From: Apostichopus japonicus
Taxonomy: Eukaryota > Echinodermata > Holothuroidea > Aspidochirotida > Stichopodidae
NCBI RefSeq assembly: GCF_037975245.1
Contig: NC_092572.1
Coordinates: 31,407,989 to 31,471,988 of the forward strand
DNA: 64,000 nucleotides
Direction: 5' to 3'
The notes beneath the pieces are model-generated. The model was not told where the DNA came from, did no database searches, and saw nothing but the letters and a program-made list of their open reading frames with translations. Every line of letters starts with the position of its first letter. Within the stretch, counting starts at the first letter, position 1. Below, in pieces: positions 1-10,391 of the stretch. The position numbers and the translations under genes are program-made.

Positions 1-420
1 AGATGGTCCAAAATGTGGGGTCAAAGGTCACCTGTGGGCTGTAATGGGCCATTTTGTGGAAATACGCAAAATGCTTCTTCTCCTACAGATTCCATGGTAC
101 AATGCTGAGGGTTTGTCACGATAGTGCTATGGTAGTTTTACCTTCAGGGTGTTCATGAATTTGAGATCAAAGATCAACTAGGGGTCTTTTGTGGCCCGGG
201 CCGTGGCCCTATATTTTCAAATTGCTCCTGTTCGTACAGTGTATGGCCAATTATAATGAAACTTGGTCACAATGTTCCTCGGGATGAGAGTTACGAGGGG
301 TGTTCGGAAAATTGAGGTCAAAGGTCATTTAGGGGGTCATCGGGGGTCATTCTTTGTAATATTTTCAAATATCTCAATCTCCTCAAGATTTTGATGCATC
401 ATATTCAAAGTTGAAATGAT
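1..420. repeat. Dispersed GGTCA-rich repeat copy
   Basis: Contains many GGTCA words, including GGGTCAAAGGTCA near 19 and a perfect AGGTCAAAGGTCA near 314. It belongs to the family expanded at 24000-25900. No coding signal. Confidence 0.65.
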
Positions 421-730
421 GATTGTTGGATTGTGTATGAATAAGGTGATGCCTAAAAATTTTTGGTAAAAAGTTAATTAATTACAATTAATCCCCATTG
501 TTTAAGAAAATCTGAGCCTTCACTTTTTGCCAAAGCTCCTTTAATTTGTCTCCCAATCCCTGCAGTGTTTGTTTACATTTGTGGTTAAGCTCTGCAGAGG
601 CTGTTAGTGGAATTAAAGCAGGACTGGGAGTTGTTATTAACTATTGAACTGTAAGCATGAGAGCCCTACAGCCAATCAGCACTTGCCGATTCTTAGAAGT
701 CTTTGAGCCTGAGGTATGTAGGTGTGACAG
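420..730. other. No gene seen
   Basis: AT-rich intergenic sequence. I see no supported frame, splice signal or repeat structure. Confidence 0.6.
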
Positions 731-734
731 GGAA

Positions 735-915
735 TAGTGTCCGGGCGTCTCACGGACACTATTCCACGGGAATTGTGTCCGTAGGACAACTTTCTCGGGG
801 GGAATTGTGTCCGGCGGACAGTATTATCTGTCCGGACGGACACTATTAACTAGGAAAAAACGTCCGTGTGTGGTGATTTCCTGTCCGCGCGGACAGGATG
901 AGAGAATAGCACGGA
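735..915. repeat. Cluster of TGTCC/GGACA dyads (copy 1)
   Basis: Contains a 13-bp-armed inverted repeat, GGAATAGTGTCCG (731-743) with its complement at 753-765, a perfect 18-bp palindrome CCTGTCCGCGCGGACAGG (880-897), and further TGTCCG..GGACA pairs at about 776-793, 811-818 and 828-843. GC content is well above the surroundings. Confidence 0.85.
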
Positions 916-2540
916 TAAATGTGTCCTACAAGCTCTTCTGTATGGAAACGTAGTGCAAAAACATCAGGACAGCAAGGCTTCTTTGGAGTATGCCTTTTCA
1001 GCTTAATTGCATTTCTTAATGGCAGGATTTATAGAGGAACTTTAGACCAATTTCGCTACATGATGAATGGCTCATATATGGTCATTGATTTCTTGCATGA
1101 TACTATTTGGACAGACACAAATGAATGGAAATATCAATTTAATTTAAAATTTATTGCAAATTTAATTCTCCTTCATGTTCTCTGCTGCATAAGATAAATA
1201 CATTTCTAAAAAATGACAAAAGTGCTGCAAGACTCGTGCAACATCCTACGTCTATTGTGACATAGAACAACTGTATCTGTTTCTTTATTTTTAGTACAAG
1301 CTGTTTCAAATACTTTGCTTTATAAAAATCATCCAATTTCCCTTCTACTTTTAATACTAATGCTTGACAACCATTGACAATAACAGATAGCCTCACATCT
1401 AGTAACTTTTGAAATCTTGGCGATCTCAAGACAAAATGACATTCACATGGGAAAAAAAGGCTACATAAATCAAAGTAAACCATGCTTTGGCGTCCACAGT
1501 TGTAGCCTAGCAGTATTTGTTGGTCAGGCAATCAATTAAAGGTAGACAATTGTTAATCCAATTATAGACAGGCTGTGAATGTTAACTATGGTGAAAATAC
1601 TTGGGAATTCCTTTTCATGTGATATATTTTAAGATTGGGCAATGCCTAGCTGGTTGGAAATGGTACTTGGGAAGCAATATAAAATCATATGGTATAGGAG
1701 CAGAGGGTTTGTGTAGGGTGTTTTCGTGTGTTCATGACATGTCAACCATCGAATCATGATATATTGCCTGCACAGTCAGGCAGTGCATTATTCATTAGAA
1801 GGTATTTCCAAACGAATATCTCACCATGATAAACACCAAAAACGTTTTTTGCTACGATGTATTGTTAATGGGCATAAAGGCCTCTAAGCTATATCAATTA
1901 TTTTCAACAAAAATCAGCTGAAAGTTATGTTGCATTGGCTTCAAATATGCCAGATACTAAAATATGGTCACCTATGGTCAAAATTATTAAACTGTTTTTG
2001 TACCACCTGTAGGAAATTTACCTCACTGGGACATTCTGTCCTTTTGCATGTTCTTTTAAAATGTCTGAGAAAAATTTGGAGATTATAAAGACCTCAAGGA
2101 AAGTACTTCTTGATGTCACAATACAACTTTGGGGCCTACACAGACTACCTTCAAATGACATGCTGCTGGTCACACTAAGTATCAGGCTTAACATAAATAC
2201 TGGGAAAGGAGGCTGTGTGAGAACCAGTTCTACTACACTCAGATTGTTTAGTGTTAGTCAAAGTATCTCAATGACTATTGTTCAAATGTTGGAAAAGAAA
2301 CAAAAATCAATTAGGGCTAATTGGGAAATGCAAGCTGAAGCCAGTAAGATCATATTTGTACACAATTCACACAACTTGGTATCAGTTAACATTTCTCTTG
2401 CTTTTGTCTACATATTTGGCCCACCTTTTCCTTTGACATAAAATAAATATTCTTTTGCACTAAAAGTTTGGTCTTGACACAGTCAACAGTATAATCACCT
2501 GAATCCTTTACTGGGGAGCATCCAAGGCCAGTCAACACTG
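916..2540. other. No supported gene
   Basis: Frames of up to 126 codons (for example 2061-2441) have random-looking composition, no domain and no phase-matching neighbours. Treated as non-coding. Confidence 0.6.
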
Positions 2541-2547
2541 AAAATAA

Positions 2548-2625
2548 AAATACACATATATACACATACATACATATACATACATACACACATATACACA
2601 CGCATACATATACACACATATAAAT
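2548..2625. repeat. (ACATAT/ACATAC)n microsatellite
   Basis: Imperfect ACATAC and ACATAT hexamers, no coding meaning. Confidence 0.9.
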
Positions 2626-2714
2626 ATACAAAACGTACAAGTGCAGCTGTCTACAATAAATTATCCAGATTACCATTTTGTAAATAAAATAGCAGCAAGA
2701 TAAATAAAACTATA

Positions 2715-3225
2715 AAACTATCTATACACATTAATTCTGAATTTTGGTGTTATTGCTTTGTTTCTCAGATTATACCTAGTAGTTTCTCGAAGTAGAGAGT
2801 TAAGTTCGGTATGCAAAGAATGTCTGTCATTTCTCTGTATGCAATTTACACTTCTAATGAACTCATTTTTGGCAGCATTGTTTACAGTACTCATAAGAAA
2901 GTTAAAATCTATATTAAAAATTCTAGAACAATACTTTAAAAAAAAAAATCTCTTATTATCTTTAATTAGTAAAAAGTGATACCAAGCAGAAACAGCATAC
3001 ATTAGGTGTGGTAAGATATTGGCAGTAAAAACTCTTTTCCTTACATCAACATGAAAATATGGAACTATATACGATAGAGTTGAGACTATGAAGTACACCC
3101 GTTTAAGTATTCTGCTTATATGACAAGTGAAACTTAGTTTGTCATCAATACAAACACCTTAGACCTAGATATACTGTATGATGAGTGCGTTCTACTTCCG
3201 CATCTTTAATTGAGATTTTAGTTAA
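2715..3225 (-). mobile_element. LINE (non-LTR retrotransposon) fragment, RT C-terminal region
   Basis: The minus-strand reading contains YLG..VCIDDKLSFTCHISRI-type sequence (about 3110-3170), then FHVDVRKRVFTANILPHLMY and RHSLHTELNSLLRETTRYNL. This is the thumb/connection and C-terminal tail of chordate/echinoderm-type non-LTR reverse transcriptases. A frameshift lies near 3140-3160 and the 5' part is missing. The catalytic domain is absent. Confidence 0.7.
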
Positions 3226-3539
3226 CTTACATGATACAAGACCTTTTCCACGAAAACGGTTATTCAGTTGCAACAACTACATAATGCATCACAGATAAAG
3301 AAACTATATCCCAGTTGTTACTTGCCTTGATATACTTGAATGGCATATGAGGACAGCTGTCAAGTAGCATGTATGCAAAAACCAGACTGTGGTTTCTATG
3401 ATCCAACATGAGTATCCTTTCATATGAATGGGACATACTGACACACTTGATCTTTAGTAATACAGCAAGAAGTGACAAACAGTATATTCACAATGACAGA
3501 TGCTGACACAAATGACCACTGATAGTCTGCTTGTACTCA

Positions 3540-3790
3540 CTCAATGTGATACATACTACAGTAAATATGAGATTTCTTCCAGCTTCCTCATCTTGAGATA
3601 TCAAGTTTTAAAGGTTTACAAAATTTGACCACTGTTAATCTCCACAATAACAAAGGCCTCTTTTAGCCATGTGGTATACTTACAGACTAAATATGATATC
3701 TGTTCAGCTTCCTTTCTTGAACTTATAATTTTTACAAGGTTTTCACAACTTGAACCCTGTTTACCCTTTGACATTCACCCCAAAAAATAC
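3540..3790. repeat. Dispersed GGTCA-family copy, reverse orientation
   Basis: Shares AAGGTTT.CACAA.TTGA.CC and 'CAGCTTCC' words with the copy at 7840-8120, in the reverse orientation to the array at 24000-25900. Diverged. Confidence 0.45.
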
Positions 3791-3799
3791 AGGATATAA

Positions 3800-5130
3800 T
3801 CAATATGATTCACATACATACCAAATCTTACATTTTCCAAGCTTCCCTTCCAAAGATAGCGTGTTTGAAGCCAGGTGTCATACCGCACACACAAGTATTA
3901 ACGCATACGTTTATTAAATCAGCAAACAAATTAAGCATTGATATTGAGATGACGCAATATGACAAATCATTTTTTTCTAACCCATACCGTCACGACTCGA
4001 GGTTTATGCTTAGAACTAACAATGAATGTATGCTATATCAAGTGAGCTGGCTTCCCTCATCTTGGAAAGATAATTGTTCTGCTTGTTTTAGCCAGTTTTC
4101 TGTTAATTAGTACCTATTTGTGTGACCAAAGCAAAGCATAGCAGAACAGAATTTAAAAAATTAGATGGTGAATGTAAAAATTCCATTTACCTGAAGAAAG
4201 ACAACTAACTGCCATTTACTGTCCTGGATGTGACACATGAGTTTATAGATTACAACTACCAATAGAACAACTTAATTTCCACGTGTGGTAAAATATATGC
4301 TTGTTATGTGAGACTTTTGTTAGAATTTTGTCACCTTAGAGTCCTTTGAACTTCACAATCAACAAAAACAATCCCAGGATTTACTTATACCATCATTCTG
4401 ACTGGAGTTCTCTGGGAACATTGCTCTTGATTCAACCTTACAATGCCATTACTAAATGCATAATAAGATAATAGAAATACTAATTCTATTCAGTATACTA
4501 ATTGTGTGCACATTTTCCTCCTTGCCAGGGGGAGAAAAACAGACCCTTTGATATATATGGAGGGGAGGAAGTGTGTGTGTGAGAGGGGGGGGGGGGTTAT
4601 GAATTGAATTGAAACCAATCTAGTGTGGTTTGAACAGAGGGAATGTGTGAATTAAATATTGCTTAATATAAGGACACTTATTGCCGGTTCCAAAAAGTGC
4701 TATCTGACGGCATTTATGCTTTGTTTTTCTTGTTGCTTGCTGTTTTTAATCTATGTTGCACATATAGACATACTTAAACTTTAAGCGGGATTTTTTTTTC
4801 TGGAATTGTCTATCAGTGGGGGTGGGAGGACAAACAATAATGATATGCATGAAAGAAAGAAACCTTTTTATCATAAATTATCAAGTTCTTGTCTTAACCA
4901 CTGGTTGTATACTCAAACACCTGATCATCTCCAACCTCATCATATTAAGCTTGGATAGCCTCCCTTCCTATCCTGGTGAAATGCTCTGACCCTTGGCACC
5001 AACCTATACCTATACATAAAAGTTTAAAATTATTGACTGAATAGAGAAGTTAATAAGTAACCACATTCAAGCTAAAAAAATGCATGTTTACACCACATAT
5101 CATATTGAAAAGATAATTGTGCATCAGGAT
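3800..5130. other. No supported gene; poly-G tract
   Basis: AT-rich intergenic sequence with a 12-G run at 4585-4596. The frame 3805-4110 shows no domain. Downstream flank of the integrase pseudogene. Confidence 0.6.
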
Positions 5131-5132
5131 CA

Positions 5133-5259
5133 TTACTTTGGTAAGCTTTTGCGCAGTTGACTACAGGCTGCTTCAGCTTCTGTTTCGGTGCAACCTGTGA
5201 CAAGGTGGTAGAGATGGTCCACAGCATGAGAGACAAGAACGTCATTGAGGTAATTCAGC
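5133..5259 (-). pseudogene. Integrase pseudogene: terminal exon
   Basis: Acceptor TTTTCTGCAG. It encodes LNYLNDVLVSHAVDHLYHLV then ETEAEAACSQLRKSLPK and TAA (5135-5133). It completes a Gln codon from the preceding exon. It is open and helical, and not recognised as a known domain. Confidence 0.55.
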
Positions 5260-5416
5260 CTGCAGAAAAGGACGCATGAATAGTAAGCATTGCTTCAAAG
5301 TTACAGAAATTAAATAGAAATAAATATTACTGTGAAAACATGATTTCAGCAATCATTACGAATGGGTACTTCAAATTAATGTATGTTGCAGCATTCGGTA
5401 ATAACAAGGTGAAGCA

Positions 5417-5900
5417 TTCAGACTAGCAATACTGTTTATTGCCACAAATGCAGATCTGATCCTCCATGAGCATGCGATCATTCAGACTGTAGCAAATTGA
5501 TCCCCCAATTGTGGGTCTGATCCACCGTGAGCATGTATGGAGTATATTCAGACTAGCATGTTGTTTGCCCTTGTGGGTCTGATCCTCCTTAACCATGCAA
5601 TAATTTATACTATAGGACGTTGATCACCCAAATTGTAGGGTCTGATCATCCTTGAGCATGCGAGAATGCAAACTATAGCAAGTTGATCGCCCTTGTACGT
5701 CTCGTCCTACTTGAGCATGTGAGATTCAGACTAGCAAGTTGATCACCTCATTTGTGGGGTCTGCTTGATCCTCCTTAAGCATGCGATTATTCAGAGTATA
5801 GCAACTTGAACCCCCAAGTGTGGGATCTGATCCTCCTTGAGCATGCGAGCATTCAGATATACAGTATGGCAAGTTGATAGCCTATTGAAGTCTGTACGCA
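5417..5900. repeat. Minisatellite, about 70-80-bp unit, about six copies
   Basis: Recurrent words ATTCAGACTAGCAA, GTGGGTCTGATCCTCC and TGAGCATGCGA repeat with variable spacing. Copies are diverged. It lies in the last-but-one intron of the integrase pseudogene. Confidence 0.85.
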
Positions 5901-6446
5901 TTCCTGTGTATTGTATCAAGGCCAAGCTAAGAGTGAGATCTGATCAAGTGTGACCTATGTGCAGCACTAAGGTCACGTCTCGACGTAAGTCAGTGTTAGA
6001 TTCAAATTTTCTGGCAGGACGGGCCAACAGTTCAAGCACTCAATCAAAGAAAGTAAAATTCATGACAAGGCAAGGCTTAGGGCGATAAACTTACAAACAA
6101 TGATATGACCAGAAGGACTGGATCCCATTTTTCAATAAAAAGTTCCTTTAAATGCAGTGCTTAACCATTGAAAGTATACATATCATTACTATATAGCACA
6201 ACAAAAGTTTGCAACAAGTAGCGAAACATCTAAAAGCGTTTGGCCGAGCGATGATTATAGGTAACAGGTAGAGCACCTTTATCATTAATATTAATCAATA
6301 TTTGTTTCTGCTTGAATTTTGAGAGTTGCTTAAGCACTACAAAATTTTGCTTGTAACTGCCAATGTATACCACTTAGGTTGGTATCAGTAACTGCATGAT
6401 AATGGAGTGCATATAATCCCACTTTAATGAAATATTTAACACTTAC

Positions 6447-6528
6447 TGTACTTCAAACTTTTTGAGTTTCTTCAATTGGTCATACAACTGCTTCGTGGAA
6501 TTTGAAGAAAAAACTGTTGCAAACAGAT
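6447..6528 (-). pseudogene. Integrase pseudogene: C-terminal exon, part 1
   Basis: A short open exon encoding a helix (STKQLYDQLKKLKKFEV) with donor GTACA|GTAAGT. Phase fits the neighbouring exons if the acceptor is CAACAGAG. The function of this tail is not recognised. Confidence 0.55.
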
Positions 6529-6712
6529 CTCTGTTGAATCAAAGCAAAGAACACAATCATAGCACACTGGAAACTTACTTAACCATGAATTGTAAAAATA
6601 GGCCTGGGGGGGAGTCTTAAAAAACAAATTTCCAGAGGACAAGAAATTCGGGCAAAAGTCCTGAAAAATTCGGGCAGCCTAAGAAGAGAAACTATATATA
6701 TATCTCGTACTT

Positions 6713-6713
<1 letters not shown>

Positions 6714-6748
<35 letters not shown>
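6714..6748. repeat. (TA)n microsatellite
   Basis: An uninterrupted TA dinucleotide run. Confidence 0.98.
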
Positions 6749-6749
<1 letters not shown>

Positions 6750-6870
6750 CGGAAGGCCTGTGGTTCGAATCCTGGTGGAGGCTGAAAGTTTTTTCACTGT
6801 TCTTGATTTTCCAATTCATTACGATTTTCATTTATATATATTCATTTGCCTTTGTCGTTTACCTCCATTG
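6749..6870 (+). mobile_element. tRNA-derived SINE remnant
   Basis: GGTTCGAATCC (about 6762-6772) is a perfect RNA polymerase III B box, followed by non-tRNA sequence and flanked by TA tracts. The A box and acceptor stem are missing, so it is a SINE fragment and not a tRNA gene. Confidence 0.5.
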
Positions 6871-6874
6871 CATT

Positions 6875-6877
<3 letters not shown>

Positions 6878-6952
<75 letters not shown>
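6878..6952. repeat. (TA)n microsatellite
   Basis: A long uninterrupted TA run of about 75 bp. Frames read through it are artefacts. Confidence 0.98.
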
Positions 6953-6955
<3 letters not shown>

Positions 6956-7839
6956 GTGCAGTAGCTTGCCAAATCTTTTTCAAATTTTTGCCCGACAATT
7001 CATTGATTTTCTTTTTTTAGCATCATGATGCCCGAATATTTCCGTGTAGCACCACCGTAAGCACAGCTCACGTGGGCTACCATGCTTTTTGCGTGATCAA
7101 TTTTTTTTTCTAACTAGTCAACTGTATACCTGGACATCTCCGACATGAGTGTATATAAGAAACTTTTTCTTTTTCATGCTGGGGGGGGGGGGGGAGTGCC
7201 TACAAGCCTAGAAGTACAGGTTTATCATACTCTTTGTTACATTTTATACTGTTTTATGAGACAAATTGCAGTCTCACCCGACACAGCGACATTATCCCGC
7301 CTACGTGTCGTTGAACAATGTATGTTTTTCTGGAGGTAGCTGAGTACTGTGTTAAAATAATAAATACGGTAACTAAATATGAGCTTAAAAAATATACTGT
7401 CCTATTTTTCCTCTTCAAAGTGATGTAACCATTTTTTCTTCTTCTAATTTGCCAAATTTTTGGGGAAGTGTAAATTTCTAAAATGTGAGATTATAAAATA
7501 AAGAATGTTTATATGCAACTTGCAAGGCCTCAGATGTGCCGTTCCGGCAATCTGAGAGGCTTTTTTTGCCAACAATTTTCTTGTACGCTACGCGCCAACC
7601 GATGGTGGCGCTCCGCTTAGATAGTGTCACGGGAACTTTCGGGCACAAAACTTTCTGCCCCCCCCAAACTAAAATGGTCCCGTACGCCTATGACCTCGGC
7701 CCACAACATTAGGCTTCTGTACTCAATGTGGTACAATTACATATCATATATGCGATCGTTCCAAGCTTCTGAAATATTATGTTTAGAAAGGTGCGTTAGT
7801 GTAGGGACAGGTTAGAGGGGAGTGAGGTAACTGTTTGGC

Positions 7840-8120
7840 ATTTTTTGACTTCAAATGACCTTTATGACCTCCGACAAAATCTAACAGTTTCTTTTACTCA
7901 ATGTTATTCACTATCTTACCAAGTACGAGATCTGCCCAAGCTTCCAATATTGATATACCATGTTTACAAGGTTTCACAATTTGACCCGAATGACCTTTGA
8001 CCTCAAACAATACAATACGCTTCTTGTACTCAACAATGTACTCTTTTGCACAAACTATGGGATCAATCTAAGCTTCGATTTTTACAATGTGGGCGGTACA
8101 AAGACACGCACACACACGCC
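7840..8120. repeat. Dispersed GGTCA-family copy, reverse orientation
   Basis: Contains two TGACCTTTATGACCT / TGACCTTTGACCTC stretches and 'TTTACAAGGTTTCACAATTT', then a CACACA run. This is the reverse complement of the units at 24000-25900. Confidence 0.6.
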
Positions 8121-8532
8121 AGCATGAATAAATAGGTTACGATTATTATCAAAGCCAGGAAAGCTGCTCTTCAGAAGTTGAACATTAAATTGCAGAGTTT
8201 CAAACTGACATCACATAAAATTATCTTCTCAAAACTAAAACAAATGAAATTTAATTTCTGAAAACAATTGTCAGGAAACTGAAGTTTTCTTCTAATTAAC
8301 TTATTCCCGTCTTTATTATTGTTGGCAATAATGGTTAATTTGTTAGGCCATTAAGTCGAAACCAATTTATTGTGTGAAGACAGCTACAGCACTTTACCCT
8401 CACATAAGCCAGCAAATTCTCAGAACTGATTAAGTTGCTGATTATTTTTAAGGAAATTCTGGAGGAATCATGCCAATCCTCCTCCTCCCCCACCCCCCCC
8501 CCCCCAAAAAAAATACTGCAAAGAAATCTTAC

Positions 8533-8737
8533 TTGTGCAAAATTCTTTAAGTAAAATTGAATTGAATTTCTTCTTCTGAGGAAGGCCTGTGGTACTGTTA
8601 ATAAGTGTGCACAGTACTTTCTCATTCACAGCCAATTCACTTCATACGGCCCAATTAGCCAATAGTTTTCGAGCTTCCCTCCTCTTCGGGCATCCTTTCT
8701 AGCATTCCGTATGAGAACACTGGAACCAACTTCGAAG
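8533..8737 (-). pseudogene. Integrase pseudogene: GPY/F-like module with frameshift
   Basis: Encodes SFEVGSSVLIRNARKDARRG then KLENYWLIGPYEV. After this the frame meets TGA. A single-base shift near 8630-8640 restores sequence continuing with EKVLCTLINSTTGLPQKKKF to the donor CACAA|GTAAGA. The acceptor that keeps phase is CAGAG|C. Confidence 0.8.
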
Positions 8738-8847
8738 CTCTGAATAAAATAAAATCCAGCAGATATACGTAAACATCATAATACAATGCATATGTTGCCA
8801 TTCATTTAATTACAACTTCAATGTACAACATAGCATTATATAATTAC

Positions 8848-9048
8848 CTTTTTTGGTGCCTATTATCCAAATTCTTTTTTTGCCGTTCTTGGGCTTTGCC
8901 AATATTTTCTTTCACAACACCTTTGATTATGTCCCGCGACTGTGACATAAGTTGAAAAACCCTCTCCCGCTGTGCATCGCTGCAGTCTGTAGTAGGAGCT
9001 TCTGGTTGGACAATGTTGTCTTCAATGTCGACTGGTCGCAATGGCTCT
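8848..9048 (-). pseudogene. Integrase pseudogene: linker after the core
   Basis: Starts REPLRPVD, completing the 'MFGREPxxPxD' motif across the splice, and continues to a basic helix GKAQERQKKNLDNRHQK. Phase 2 in and 2 out (AAAAG|GTAATT). No stop. Confidence 0.85.
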
Positions 9049-9627
9049 CTGGATATATGAAGATAAATTAACATTCAATTATTCACAACACTTTGTTGAC
9101 TGAAGAATAAATAAATTTTTATATATTTTATTTTCACTATTAAGACCATTGAACCAGAAATTTGAGTCACATCACATACTCAAACCAGCACAAATATAAA
9201 ACCCTTATATATATTCTGTGCTGTTATAGGTCCAACTTGCATACCAGTCAATTATGATAAATATATAGTATATGAAAAACAAAACCAATGTCAGTGGCAT
9301 TAATTGCATGTATCTTTTAAGTTAATGGGCATGCATTTACAGTTTAATGAATGTTCATATTTTGTACTTGCTGCAGAGTGTACCATATACAGGGTTAATA
9401 TTTATTTGTTTAGATATTATAACTTAAATTGGGTTATTGATGGTCGTCTATTTAGCGTTTTTTCCCAGGACCTGGGATGTGTCAAATTAGATTTTATCGT
9501 ACAGAGGACTGGTGTAGCTATGCAAGATTTGTCCAAACTCTCTTATCCCTGATTGCTTTTTCTCTGTATATGGCCTTAGCAAATTTAAATCTCTATTCAG
9601 CAATGGCAGGTTTGAATTATTACAAAC

Positions 9628-9918
9628 CTTCCAAACATCACAGCAAAAGGTGAAAGACCTATTGAACCATGTTTGGCTGTATGGTACCCCATGAGAATTG
9701 AAGACAGCATTTCATCTCAGTCATGTTGGTTTTCATTGACAACCTTGATGAGTGACCTTTGCAGAGTTTGGTTGAATCTTTCATCAAGCCCATTGGTCTG
9801 TGGGTGGTAGCTAGAGGATTCTCTGTGGTCTACCCCTATCATGTCAAACAGGGACTTGTTCAGAGCATTCACAAATTCTCCTCTCTGGTCTGAGATGACA
9901 ATTTTCATGCACCCAAAT
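9628..9918 (-). pseudogene. Integrase pseudogene: centre and end of the rve core
   Basis: Phase 2 to phase 2. It holds KIVISDQRGEFVNALNKS (second Asp) and SSYHPQTNGLDERFNQTLQR (catalytic Glu). TGA at 9719-9717 replaces the Trp expected after NENQHD. The frame then stays open through TGLSPFAVMFGR-like sequence (here written IGLSPFAVMFG) to AAG|GTTTGT. Confidence 0.9.
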
Positions 9919-10230
9919 CTAAATAAATGGAAATATTTAAATAACTATTGTTAAAGTATTGATTACGAGTAATGTAATGAACTACTGGCATCTGCAGAAT
10001 GGCTACATGGTTTAATCAGGAAATCATTTCAGCACTGATTTTAATAAAAAAGTAAGTTAAAAGCACTGACCATATCCCACTAACATTTCATTGACATTAA
10101 CTTAAGAAACAACTTCTATAAATTCCTGTAACCATTTGGCCGCTTTCTGGGTCACAGTTAAAACAGTGCAAATGCAGGTCTGCATAACTAATTCCATGTA
10201 AAGTAGAAACAAAAGTAGATGGATATTTAC

Positions 10231-10391
10231 CTGGCCATGGTTTCAAACAGAAAGTTTGCAACAGTTTTTGCTGTTTTGTTCTGTACAGCAACAGCCTCTG
10301 GCCATTTTGAAAAATAGTCACATAGGGTTTATATGATGTACTTATTTCCATTGATGGTCTCTGGAAGGGGTCCAACCATATCCACACCCAT
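10231..10391 (-). pseudogene. Integrase pseudogene: start of the rve core
   Basis: Begins after a T-rich tract and TTTTTAG and ends in phase 2 at GCCAG|GTAAAT. It encodes MGVDMVGPLPETINGNKYII, a stop, then DYFSKWPEAVAVQNKTAKT. The first catalytic Asp (GVDMVGPL) and 'DYFSKWPEA' are diagnostic. The TAA (10331-10329) looks like an inserted codon. Confidence 0.85.

Larger units (their letters stand above)
6590..7691. mobile_element. Fragments related to the hAT-type MITEs, broken by TA tracts
   Basis: Left pieces share AATTCGGGCA twice (about 6645 and 6668) with the element at 59008. The right end shares GGTGGCGCTCCGCTTAGATA (about 7605) with the MITE at 43208, and ends in CGTACGCCTATG, like the 59888 terminus. 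A matching left terminus was not found, so this may be several overlapping copies. Confidence 0.4.

Noticed and set aside
919-1197. 92-codon frame
   Set aside because: Starts inside the TGTCC repeat, has no domain, and composition fits random AT-rich DNA.
2061-2441. 126-codon frame
   Set aside because: No domain, no splice context, overlapped by similar frames on the other strand.
6758-6775. tRNA gene suggested by GGTTCGAATCC
   Set aside because: Only the B box is present. There is no A box, anticodon arm or acceptor stem, and a TA tract replaces the 5' half, so it is a SINE remnant.
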